A DNA stretch of 7,418 nucleotides, from assembly GCA_030696435.1 (NCBI GenBank), contig JAUYSF010000370.1:1-7418 (forward strand), in the 5' to 3' direction. Below the pieces are notes generated by a model that saw nothing but the letters and a program-made list of their open reading frames with translations, was not told the DNA's origin and made no database searches. Numbering within the stretch: position 1 is the first letter of the stretch; every line of letters begins with the position of its first letter. The position numbers were made by a program, and so were the translations under genes. This DNA comes from Desulfoprunum sp. Lineage in GTDB: Bacteria > Desulfobacterota > Desulfobulbia > Desulfobulbales > Desulfocapsaceae. Shown one piece after another: positions 1 to 5,904 of this stretch.

Positions 1-62
1 GCTGTTTGGCCTGAGAGGAGAAAAAGCAGCAGAATGCCGGACACTTGTACATAATACTTCAT
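1..62 (-). CDS. Start of an exported protein (signal peptide only, runs off left edge)
   Basis: Reading the minus strand from an ATG at 62, the first 20 codons give MKYYVQVSGILLLFLLSGQT, and the next codon begins GC (Ala). This is a textbook Sec signal peptide: a short positively charged start, then a hydrophobic core (about residues 9-16), then small polar residues. The ATG is preceded by AGGTG five bases upstream, a moderate ribosome binding site. The frame also stays open upstream to a TAG near 270, but without a better start. The mature protein lies outside the window, so its function cannot be said. A lipoprotein is less likely because no lipobox cysteine is visible in the first 20 residues. 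Its direction matches the two secreted-protein genes upstream of it. Confidence 0.55.
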   Translation of the reverse strand, partial: MKYYVQVSGILLLFLLSGQT

Positions 63-557
63 GGCAACACCTGTGAGTTGAATAGAGAATTCAGGGTACA
101 CCGAAAGCAGGGATGTTTTGCAACTGTTGTAATGGAAAAACAAAGAGATGGATGCGCCGGAAAAAGAAGCCTTCTTAAAAAGAATATTGTGAGAAACATA
201 GCTGTTCCGGGAAATAATAATCTCAAAACCGTCATGGTTCTTCTCCGGCAAATTGATAGTGTTTCGCTTTTTCTAAAGGCAACAGAGAAGCGTGGCGCTT
301 GTTTGCTCCTGCGACTTGTGCACCTAAGCGAACCCAATCGAACAAGAAAAAGCTCCTTCCGATGGCTCTCTGATATCTTCCTGCGATTTGCATGGATATT
401 GATCCTGTGAGGCCGTGCCGTAAAAATTCGACCCTGTCCGAAAAACCTCAAGCCAATCTGATTGGGGCTCTTGCCGATAATCTCACCACTGACACAAATC
501 TCTCAGCCTGAAAGAGGGTTCCAAGCAAGCAAAGCCGGCAAGAGAAGCTTGAAGAAA
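63..557. other. Intergenic region of about 495 bp with no convincing gene
   Basis: This stretch is AT-rich relative to the 2067-5033 block. Both strands have open frames of 120-130 codons, but their translations are rich in Arg, Ser, Cys and Phe, have no domain-like pattern, and lack supported starts. The minus frame that leads into the gene at 62 is open from about 270 but has no good start codon until 62. It therefore probably holds the 5' leader of the left-edge gene and the 3' end of the secreted-protein transcript. No consensus promoter could be picked out by eye. Confidence 0.5.
441..470 (-). terminator. Weak candidate intrinsic terminator after the small secreted protein gene
   Basis: On the minus strand a CCAAT/ATTGG stem with a CAG loop (453-465), extendable by two pairs past a CC bulge, is followed after about seven bases by a run of five T (445-441). 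It lies about 90 bp downstream of the stop at 558. The stem is short, so this is only a candidate. Confidence 0.25.
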
Positions 558-944
558 TTATTGGGCTATTTGCGTCACAGCGACACTCATAATTAAGGAT
601 CCAGTAGTTGCTACAGTACCGGCAATATTGACCGTAACTTTCGTTTTGTTACTCAGAGCTGTCAGAAAAATTGCCAATCCTTGGTTGCCGAGTGGTTTGT
701 AAACATAAAAGCTTCTCGCTGTGTTGTTTGCCCAGGTAGTTCCCGGTATTAACACTCCTGTAGTGTTTCTAAGAACTACCACAACACCAGAACTACTGGT
801 TCCACCACCGCCAGCGGTCATATACACTGATTCAACTTTTACAGTGCATACAACATTCGCAAAGGAAGTGCCGTATGTTGTAAAAAGTGACAAACAAACA
901 AAACAGAATACAAAAAAAGATATCCTCGAGAAAATTTTAGCCAT
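558..944 (-). CDS. Small secreted beta-rich protein
   Basis: A 128-aa protein with a clear Sec signal peptide: a basic start (MAKIFSR), a hydrophobic core at residues 8-22, and probable cleavage after SFA at about residue 29. The mature part is about 99 residues with one Cys (33), a Gly/Ser-rich turn (45-53), and alternating hydrophobic strands (VVVVLRN; KVTVNIAGTV; SLIMSVAVTQ) around a helix-like GLAIFLTALSN segment. This overall pattern (C-V-x-V start, strands, an ALxALSxxxKVTV segment, a terminal strand) recalls small OB-fold-like secreted proteins such as toxin B-subunit relatives, but the resemblance is from memory and weak. The start is fixed by a strong TAAAGGAG eight bases upstream of the ATG. 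It lies 53 bp after the STN-like gene and is probably co-transcribed with it. Function is unknown. Confidence 0.8.
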   Translation of the reverse strand: MAKIFSRISFFVFCFVCLSLFTTYGTSFANVVCTVKVESVYMTAGGGGTSSSGVVVVLRNTTGVLIPGTTWANNTARSFYVYKPLGNQGLAIFLTALSNKTKVTVNIAGTVATTGSLIMSVAVTQIAQ

Positions 945-997
945 GGTAATTACTCCTTTACAGTTTGAGTTGATAAGAGCGGTCGCCGATATTGAAA

Positions 998-1645
998 TTA
1001 CTTGCTATTTTGGTTAAATTCCAGAGTTTGCTTCTTATGCATATCTTCCAGTGCCGCTAGAGTCAATCCAGTGAAGGGGTCAACAGCATCTGGAGCGTTT
1101 TGTTGCTGTTCAAATTCTCTCACCTGTTGAGCATGCAACTCTTGAACATCCTGGGTTGATAAACCTAAAAAAGGATCTTTGTCCAGTGATCCATCAGAAG
1201 CGACTTTGTCCGATGAGCTAGAATCCACATCTGGCAGTACAGAAGGAATTGATTCGAGTTTTTTGGAGTCCTTGGCATGTTGAATTCTGCCACCTAAAGA
1301 AATCACGGATATTAATTTGCCTGTCGTGTTAATGGTAACAGAAATATTATGCCCTTTCAGTAAATGAGTAAATATTTTCTCGACTGCAGTATTGCGATAT
1401 TGACCAGAAACCAAAAAAGACTCATCAATGGATCTGAGTTCAACCTTATAGCCTGTTTGCTCCTGGACAAGAGTGGCAACTTCTTTTAATGGCTTGCTCT
1501 TAACAGAAATATTTGCATTCAAGCTGCCAGCGGTTGCTTTGGCATAAATTATGCTATTGTTGCAGAGAACAACTGCGGCTGAAAAGAAGGTAATTAAAAA
1601 AGCCAATCCTAAATTAAATACAGCTCTGCTTTCTCTCGGTTTCAT
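998..1645 (-). CDS. Exported STN-like domain protein with two C-terminal DPFxGL repeats
   Basis: A 215-aa protein. Residues 1-37 form a signal peptide (basic MKPRESR, hydrophobic core 11-28, likely cleavage at AKA before Thr38). Residues about 45-118 read like an STN (secretin/TonB short N-terminal) domain: SVKSKPLKEVATLVQEQTG, then a VSGQYRNTAVEKIFTHLL stretch, then a terminal strand. Such domains act in the periplasm in secretins and TonB receptors, but no barrel or secretin domain follows here. A Ser/Asp-rich linker (about 130-155) leads to two copies of a motif with a 32-residue period (157-180 and 189-212). The start is supported by GGAG six bases before the ATG. It is the first gene of a probable two-gene operon with the small secreted protein. 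A periplasmic adaptor or assembly role is possible but unproven. Confidence 0.8.
   Translation of the reverse strand: MKPRESRAVFNLGLAFLITFFSAAVVLCNNSIIYAKATAGSLNANISVKSKPLKEVATLVQEQTGYKVELRSIDESFLVSGQYRNTAVEKIFTHLLKGHNISVTINTTGKLISVISLGGRIQHAKDSKKLESIPSVLPDVDSSSSDKVASDGSLDKDPFLGLSTQDVQELHAQQVREFEQQQNAPDAVDPFTGLTLAALEDMHKKQTLEFNQNSK
1010..1081 (-). repeat. Protein repeat copy 2 (DPFxGL motif)
   Basis: Codes for residues 189-212 of the STN-like protein, almost at its C-terminus, exactly 32 residues after copy 1. The Asp-Pro-Phe, Gly-Leu, His, Gln, Glu-Phe and Gln positions are retained, while the residues between have diverged. This points to an old duplication rather than a recent slippage event. 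Confidence 0.7.
1106..1177 (-). repeat. Protein repeat copy 1 (DPFxGL motif)
   Basis: Codes for residues 157-180 of the STN-like protein. It shares the pattern DPF-x-GL...H-x-x-Q-x-x-EF-x-Q with copy 2, with 10 of 24 positions identical by eye. The helical, Gln/Glu-rich half suggests a short amphipathic helix after a DPF turn. Confidence 0.7.
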
Positions 1646-2066
1646 GGTTTACTCCGAATTAAGTAGATAGATTACTGCAGGAAATGCAGCCACTCTTTAG
1701 TATCCTGTTCCTTCAGCGGTATTTAGGAGCCTCAAGGTTGACAATCTCGCAAAAAGTCCGAAATCCTGAAAAATCAATCTGTAAGTAATTGAAATTACAT
1801 AGTCTGATTTTAAGGAAAAGCTTGTTTTGGGACTTTTTGCGAAACCATCACGAATAGACCTCCGCTCGGATCAATTATACCACGATTTATTAAACTCCTG
1901 AAGGTCTGATATTCCTCATTGTCAAAATCACGGTGGAGTCGGCATATGGTTAACATGACCGATAACTGCCCGTTTGCACGATGTTTCCTTGGTTTGCTTG
2001 TTGGTGGTAACGTAGTGTTTGTCGGGTAATTTTAAATTTCTGTCAACGAAGTACGGACACCACCAA
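1646..2066. other. Intergenic region between amidohydrolase and STN-like genes
   Basis: Apart from the palindromic element at 1739-1850 no gene is supported. It should contain the promoter of the STN-like operon (minus strand), but no good -35/-10 pair was found. TTGTCA (1741-1746, minus strand, overlapping the end of the palindromic element) has no matching -10 at 17 bp. A small CTGCA/TGCAG inverted repeat (1675-1689) lies about 30 bp upstream of the 1645 start and could be an operator half-site pair. The part 1851-2066 has no recognisable feature. Confidence 0.5.
1739..1850. mobile_element. MITE-like palindromic element with 21-bp terminal inverted repeats
   Basis: The ends at 1739-1759 and 1830-1850 are inverted repeats of equal length, 17 of 21 identical, with a perfect 13-bp core (TCGCAAAAAGTCC at 1747-1759 and its complement at 1830-1842). 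The interior is itself an imperfect palindrome: GTAATT/AATTAC meet at the centre, flanked by AAAATCA/TGATTTT and TCCT/AGGA arms. The whole about 112-bp element could fold into one long hairpin. It has no coding capacity. No obvious target-site duplication is visible. It may be a miniature inverted-repeat transposable element or a REP-type repeat; only one copy is present in this window. Confidence 0.6.
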
Positions 2067-3380
2067 TTATTTCGTCTCGTAGATATCCTCTATCCGATCC
2101 TGCAGGGCAATGATGGTCTGCGCAGCCGGTTTTGTCGTGCTGAAAGAATCCCTGGCCGTTTGTTGGCACTTCGGGCAGGCGTTGAACGGTACGGTGAAGG
2201 CGTGGATGTGGTTTCTCAGTCCGCTGGCCTTGATTTCGGTATAGCCGGGGCAGTCGGGGCAGAGGTGGTAGCTTCTCGCCTCGTCAACGTGAAAGCCGGT
2301 GGTGTCATAGAAGATCTGTTTTTCCTCCCTGACAATCTTCTGCCTCAACGCCTCTTTTTTCCCTGTACCGCGTTTTGCAAAAACCTCCAGTGCCTTGGCG
2401 CAGATGCCCTCGATATAGCGGGTCATATCCTTGGGTTGGGCAAAGCGGGCCGGGTCGTAATCGGGCTCTTTGACATGGGAGAAATCCATGCCGGCCATGG
2501 CCAGGATGATCCCGAGGTTGGTATAGGGCAATGCCCCTTCGATGGAGTAGCCACCCTCGAGCACACAGATATCGGGGTTGAGGAGTTTATTGAGCCGGGC
2601 GTAGCCTTGGGCGGTGAAGTTCATGTTGGTGATCGGATCGCTATAGTGATTGTCCTGGCCGGCTGAGTTGATGATCAGCTCCGGCTGAAATTCGTCGAGA
2701 ACAGGCATGACGACCCGCTCCATGACCATGTCAAAACCCTCTTCCCCGGTGTGCGGAGGCAACGGGATATTGATGGTATAGCCATCGGCCGCTGGGCCGC
2801 CCGACTCGTGCAGGAAGCCGCTGCCTGGAAAAAGGGTCCTGCCATCCTGATGCAGCGAGATGAACAGCGTGTCGGGATCGTTGTAGAAAATATCCTGGGT
2901 GCCGTCGCCGTGATGGCAGTCGGTATCGACGATGGCGATCTTCCGCACCCCGTAATGGCGGCGGATATATTCAACCATAATAGCCTCGATATTGATAATG
3001 CAGAAGCCACGGTCGCCGAAGACCGTCTGCATGGCATGATGGCCGGGTGGGCGGACGATGGCGAAGGCCTTTTCGGCCTCCTTGTCCATGACCGCCCGAG
3101 CAGCGCGCAGGGTACCTCCGGCCGAGATGAGATGTGATTCGGTCAGCAGTTTTTGTGATGAAGGTACACAGAGATGGACTCGGTCGATATCCTGGAAGCT
3201 GGCCAGTTCAGGATTGAAGAAGACGATATTTTCAACGTCCTCAAGACCTTCCTCAATCAGTTGATCCCTGGTATAGAGCAGGCGTTCCTCCCGTTCGGGG
3301 TGGGTCGGGCTGATGCACCAGTCAAAGGCAGGAAAGAGAATCAGGGCCGTTTTGTGCGGGGCACAGGGCATAAATGACAT
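2067..3380 (-). CDS. HDAC-family zinc amidohydrolase with C-terminal CxxC pair
   Basis: A 437-aa member of the histone deacetylase / acetylpolyamine amidohydrolase / AcuC superfamily, zinc enzymes that hydrolyse acyl-amide bonds. Active-site elements are intact: RPPGHHA with the paired His114-His115, the DTDCHHGDG block with Asp154 and His156 as predicted zinc ligands, SAGQD with Asp243 as the third ligand, and LEGGY with the transition-state Tyr278. The catalytic domain ends near 335. About 100 extra residues follow, including CPDC (374-377) and CPKC (402-405), which look like a zinc ribbon. The start is set by AAGGAG eight bases upstream. That site overlaps the stop of the hydantoinase-like gene 12 bp before, so the two are almost certainly translated from one message. 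The substrate is unknown; a cytoplasmic small-molecule amide is likelier than a protein. Confidence 0.9.
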   Translation of the reverse strand: MSFMPCAPHKTALILFPAFDWCISPTHPEREERLLYTRDQLIEEGLEDVENIVFFNPELASFQDIDRVHLCVPSSQKLLTESHLISAGGTLRAARAVMDKEAEKAFAIVRPPGHHAMQTVFGDRGFCIINIEAIMVEYIRRHYGVRKIAIVDTDCHHGDGTQDIFYNDPDTLFISLHQDGRTLFPGSGFLHESGGPAADGYTINIPLPPHTGEEGFDMVMERVVMPVLDEFQPELIINSAGQDNHYSDPITNMNFTAQGYARLNKLLNPDICVLEGGYSIEGALPYTNLGIILAMAGMDFSHVKEPDYDPARFAQPKDMTRYIEGICAKALEVFAKRGTGKKEALRQKIVREEKQIFYDTTGFHVDEARSYHLCPDCPGYTEIKASGLRNHIHAFTVPFNACPKCQQTARDSFSTTKPAAQTIIALQDRIEDIYETK

Positions 3381-3388
3381 GGCGATCT

Positions 3389-3394
3389 CTCCTT
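3389..3394 (-). promoter_or_regulatory. Shine-Dalgarno overlapping the upstream stop codon
   Basis: AAGGAG on the minus strand starts inside the TAA stop (3395-3393) of the hydantoinase-like gene and lies eight bases before the amidohydrolase ATG at 3380. Ribosomes ending the first gene sit on this site, which favours coupled translation of the pair. Confidence 0.75.
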
Positions 3395-5033
3395 AGGTGG
3401 TGGCAAGGCCTGGCCTGATCTGGGCCTTGAGGTTCAGGATTTTTCCCGAGGTCTCAAAGCCGCGGACGACATTCATTTCAAGACGTTCGAGAAAATCAAT
3501 CTCAGGGATTTCAACCATGCCCATTTCCGATACCATGCCAAAGATCACCTGTTTCAGTCGCTTTTCGGCCTCGGGCATGCCGAACCCGGATGGGATACGC
3601 TCAAGGCAGGAAATCTCCGGGATACTGAGTTGGCCGTCGGCCGTATCCGCATAGAGGCTTGCCTGAACGGTCAGGCGGGTGCGTGCCGCACCGATGGCGT
3701 TTGCCACCTCGTAATCGGCAGGCACGGTGCAGGGCAGGCCGAACTGGCGGCTGAGTAACGATTCCAGTGCTGCGGCCGGGCCGCCGATGGCCACGATCTG
3801 CTCAGGGCTAATTTTCCGGCGGTGGAGTAGGGCGGATACGGTGTAAACCGGTCGGCTGAAGACCTCTTCGATCATAGCGGTAGCCGCCTGCCGGATACGT
3901 TCGGCGAAGGTTTCGAGAAGCCGGGTCGCCGTGCGCTCAGGCGCCTCTTGCGGACAGAGTGCTGTCATGGCGGCGGCAGCCTTTTCGACCGAACCGATCT
4001 GCAGTCTACCGAGGACAACCATGGCATCCGTCGGGGTTGGCCCAGTCCCACCCTGGGACATCGGCGGGCCTTGACGTTCGGGGCCGATCCGGAAAGTGCT
4101 ACCCTCCCGGCTCACTGCACTGTCGCCACCGAGCCCGATACTGATCGTGTTGAGGGCCCTGATCAGGGTGGGACGGCCGGCAATCCTGATGCCATAGGGC
4201 TCAAGGAGGGGTGTCCCGTCAACCAGAAGGGAGATATCAGTGGTGGTCCCACCGATATCAAGGAGTATGGCATCCCCTTTTTGGGCACAGAGAGCCAGGC
4301 AGCCCATGACGCTTGCCGATGGCCCGGAGTGCACACTTTCACAGGGGAATTCACTTGCTCGGGAGAAGGGGATGGTACCGCCGTCCGCCTTGAGGATATG
4401 ACAGGGGCAGGTTATGTCCAGGTGCGCAAGGCCATGTTCTATGGCCTCTTTGAAATGGCAGAACTGTGACTTAAGCGCCGCGTTGAGCCAGGTCGAATAG
4501 ACCCGACGCGGGAAGTTGGGCAGACCGGAAATACGGTGGCCCATGCTGACGTGGGCAAAACGCCCGGCCAGATGTTCGGCAATATATTTTTCGTGACTGT
4601 TGTTGCGATAGGAAAACTTGGTGACAATGCCGATGGAGTCAATTCCCGATTGTTGCATCGCCTTGGCGGCGGTATCGACCTTGTGCAGATCCGGGTCACA
4701 GATGATATGACCGCGGTGGTCAATGGAGCCATCGAGGAAGCAAGTCGCGTCACTCTGAGCGAGAAATTCCGGATTCATGCCGGGACCGGCCTGGATCAGC
4801 ATGCCCACGGGATCGAGAGAACCGGTGACGATGGCATTGGTGCAGAGGGTGCTACTCAGGTGAATCCGGTTCAGCCTGTGGCGGTCTTTCGGGACGAGGG
4901 CCTGGAGCAGGGTGATAATGATGTCGCTCAGGTGTCGCTGATCGACGTTGACCTTGTGCTTTGCCACCAATCTGGTGCCATCGAGCAGCACACCATCAGC
5001 ATGTGTTCCACCGACATCTATCCCGATTATCAT
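3393..5033 (-). CDS. Hydantoinase/oxoprolinase (HyuA-type) family ATPase
   Basis: A 546-aa protein of the HyuA / 5-oxoprolinase family, which use ATP to open lactam or hydantoin-like rings (or, in acetone carboxylase relatives, to activate a substrate). The actin/Hsp70-like nucleotide-binding fold is visible: GIDVGGTHADGVLL (4-17), ESVHSGPSASVMG (232-244), LLDIGGTTTDISLL (257-270), SIGLGGDSAV (298-307), TPTDAMVVLGRL (333-344) and the adenosine-site motif AIGGPAAAL (415-423). It is shorter than typical HyuA (roughly 650-700 residues), mainly at the C-terminus. No HyuB partner follows; the next gene is the HDAC-like amidohydrolase. The ATG at 5033 has AAGGTAGG upstream and begins right at the first phosphate motif, as expected. 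The reaction itself cannot be named from sequence. Confidence 0.88.
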   Translation of the reverse strand: MIIGIDVGGTHADGVLLDGTRLVAKHKVNVDQRHLSDIIITLLQALVPKDRHRLNRIHLSSTLCTNAIVTGSLDPVGMLIQAGPGMNPEFLAQSDATCFLDGSIDHRGHIICDPDLHKVDTAAKAMQQSGIDSIGIVTKFSYRNNSHEKYIAEHLAGRFAHVSMGHRISGLPNFPRRVYSTWLNAALKSQFCHFKEAIEHGLAHLDITCPCHILKADGGTIPFSRASEFPCESVHSGPSASVMGCLALCAQKGDAILLDIGGTTTDISLLVDGTPLLEPYGIRIAGRPTLIRALNTISIGLGGDSAVSREGSTFRIGPERQGPPMSQGGTGPTPTDAMVVLGRLQIGSVEKAAAAMTALCPQEAPERTATRLLETFAERIRQAATAMIEEVFSRPVYTVSALLHRRKISPEQIVAIGGPAAALESLLSRQFGLPCTVPADYEVANAIGAARTRLTVQASLYADTADGQLSIPEISCLERIPSGFGMPEAEKRLKQVIFGMVSEMGMVEIPEIDFLERLEMNVVRGFETSGKILNLKAQIRPGLATT

Positions 5034-5087
5034 CGCAGCACCTACCTTGGAGAAAGAGGACCACCACCTATCGTAACGCGCCGTTTT

Positions 5088-5115
5088 ATTGTATCGCCCG
5101 GCCCCGATTTGTCAA
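5088..5115 (-). promoter_or_regulatory. Sigma-70-type promoter for the hydantoinase-amidohydrolase operon
   Basis: On the minus strand a perfect TTGACA (5115-5110) is followed after 16 bases by TACAAT (5093-5088), a 5/6 match to TATAAT. Transcription would begin near 5080 and leave a leader of about 48 bases before the ATG at 5033. It lies in the 111-bp gap after the cyclic-nucleotide-binding gene, so the downstream pair can be expressed independently of it. Confidence 0.7.
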
Positions 5116-5144
5116 AGAGTTAGAGGCTCGTGCGGGCAGTTACT

Positions 5145-5600
5145 TCAGTGCGGGTTGTCGGCCGCCAGCTCAATAGGCAGGAGACGCTCACGCATTGTCT
5201 GGAGCTCGGTTTCCAGTTTTTCTATTCTCTGGAGATAGGCCATGTTCTGTTGCTCGAATTCCTTGAGACGGGAGACCAATTGTTTCGTCAATGGTCTGAT
5301 CAGGGGAAAACGCTCATCTGTGAGCGCGGTATGCAGGATCTGGTCTCTGACCATCACCACCTTGGTGTCTTCAAGGGCAATAGCAGTGGCAGAGCGCGGT
5401 TCGTTGCTCAGGATGCCGATTTCACCGAGAATCTCGCCGCTTACCAGCGTGGCGATTTGTTGTGGGTTGTGAGGATGATTTTTCAGAATTTGGACGGAAC
5501 CACTGATGATTAAATAGATATGCTCACCCGTTTCACCTTCACGCAGTATCAGCTCACCTGTCTTGAAATCCCTGGTGAGCAGTGTTTCATTGTTGAACAT
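5145..5600 (-). CDS. Stand-alone cyclic-nucleotide-binding domain protein with C-terminal coiled coil
   Basis: A 151-aa protein from the ATG at 5600, chosen over an ATG 12 codons upstream because GAGGTG lies directly before it and the domain starts soon after. Residues about 5-95 are a CAP/cNMP-binding beta-roll: GELILREGETGEHIYLIISG, then the phosphate-binding cassette around GEIGILSNEPRSATA (59-73). It keeps Glu60, Arg69 and Ser70, so nucleotide binding is plausible. Unlike Crp/Fnr regulators there is no helix-turn-helix. Residues about 105-142 form a heptad-rich helix, probably a coiled coil for dimerisation or partner binding. It is a likely soluble sensor or adaptor acting through protein contacts. 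It precedes the hydantoinase gene on the same strand by 111 bp, but that gene has its own promoter, so a functional link is only suggested. Confidence 0.85.
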   Translation of the reverse strand: MFNNETLLTRDFKTGELILREGETGEHIYLIISGSVQILKNHPHNPQQIATLVSGEILGEIGILSNEPRSATAIALEDTKVVMVRDQILHTALTDERFPLIRPLTKQLVSRLKEFEQQNMAYLQRIEKLETELQTMRERLLPIELAADNPH

Positions 5601-5904
5601 GGGCACCTCGCAGAATGATAAATAATGGAAGAGCACTTTAGCACTCTTCTCTGATAAAGCAACAGTAATTCAGTGACATCTGAGTGGATATTGGCTAAGG
5701 TCCAACCTTTCTTTTGGCGGTATTTTTTCAGCAGCTCAAGACACATCGACGGGTATATTTATGGTTTGGACGATATGTCTGCATTCGCGTTGCAAACGCT
5801 GTCGGGCGATGAATATCGTCCGCCCCTTCTGCCCAAATGACTTGTGGTGAGGTAATCTTCCATCATGCTGTATCTGTCAAAAAAGAGCTTTTCTTTAGAA
5901 AACT
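5601..5904. other. Divergent intergenic region between the cNMP-binding gene and maf
   Basis: About 300 bp holding the 5' leaders of the two divergent genes. It contains a small GAAGAG/CTCTTC hairpin at 5628-5649, close upstream of the cNMP-binding gene, and the larger foldable structure at 5768-5822. A perfect TTGACA on the minus strand (5880-5875) has only a poor -10 (GATTAC) at 17 bp, so a promoter for the leftward gene is uncertain. An AT-rich TATATTTAT patch lies at 5754-5762. No gene is supported here. Confidence 0.5.
5768..5822 (+). promoter_or_regulatory. Structured leader element with alternative hairpins
   Basis: A perfect 9-bp inverted repeat, GGACGATAT (5768-5776) and ATATCGTCC (5813-5821), encloses a small GCGTT/AACGC hairpin (5787-5799). 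The right arm can instead pair locally: CGGGCGAT (5803-5810) with ATCGTCCG (5815-5822), eight pairs including one G-U, closing a GAAT loop. The two pairings exclude each other. The G-U pair forms only in plus-strand RNA, which is the maf leader direction. It could equally be a repeat element or protein site. Confidence 0.4.

Noticed and set aside
45..410. Plus-strand 121-codon ORF
   Set aside because: Antisense to the same region, atypical composition, no Shine-Dalgarno, no recognisable motif.
59..451. Minus-strand 130-codon ORF from a TTG whose stop overlaps the ATG at 62 as ATGA
   Set aside because: The overlap looks operon-like, but the translation is rich in Arg, Ser, Cys and Phe with no domain pattern, and the TTG start has no ribosome binding site.
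1676..1692. Sigma-54-like TGGC...CTGCA on the minus strand upstream of the STN-like gene
   Set aside because: The GG to GC spacing is 11 bases instead of the required 10, and the bases around are a poor match.
2019..2666. Long plus-strand ORF opposite the amidohydrolase gene
   Set aside because: It mirrors a gene with intact catalytic motifs; its own translation has no motifs and arises from the GC-rich codon use of the real gene.
4536..5123. Plus-strand 195-codon ORF opposite the hydantoinase-like gene
   Set aside because: Shadow of a motif-rich gene on the other strand; no supported start.
5549..5746. Minus-strand 65-codon ORF overlapping the start of the cNMP-binding gene
   Set aside because: No Shine-Dalgarno before its ATG and its second half overlaps well-supported coding sequence in another frame.
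5768..5822. Integron attC-like site
   Set aside because: The palindromic layout is similar, but the required GTTRRRY / RYYYAAC core boxes are absent from the arms.
5875..5880. Perfect TTGACA on the minus strand upstream of the cNMP-binding gene
   Set aside because: No acceptable -10 at 16-18 bp (best is GATTAC), so it is not listed as a promoter.
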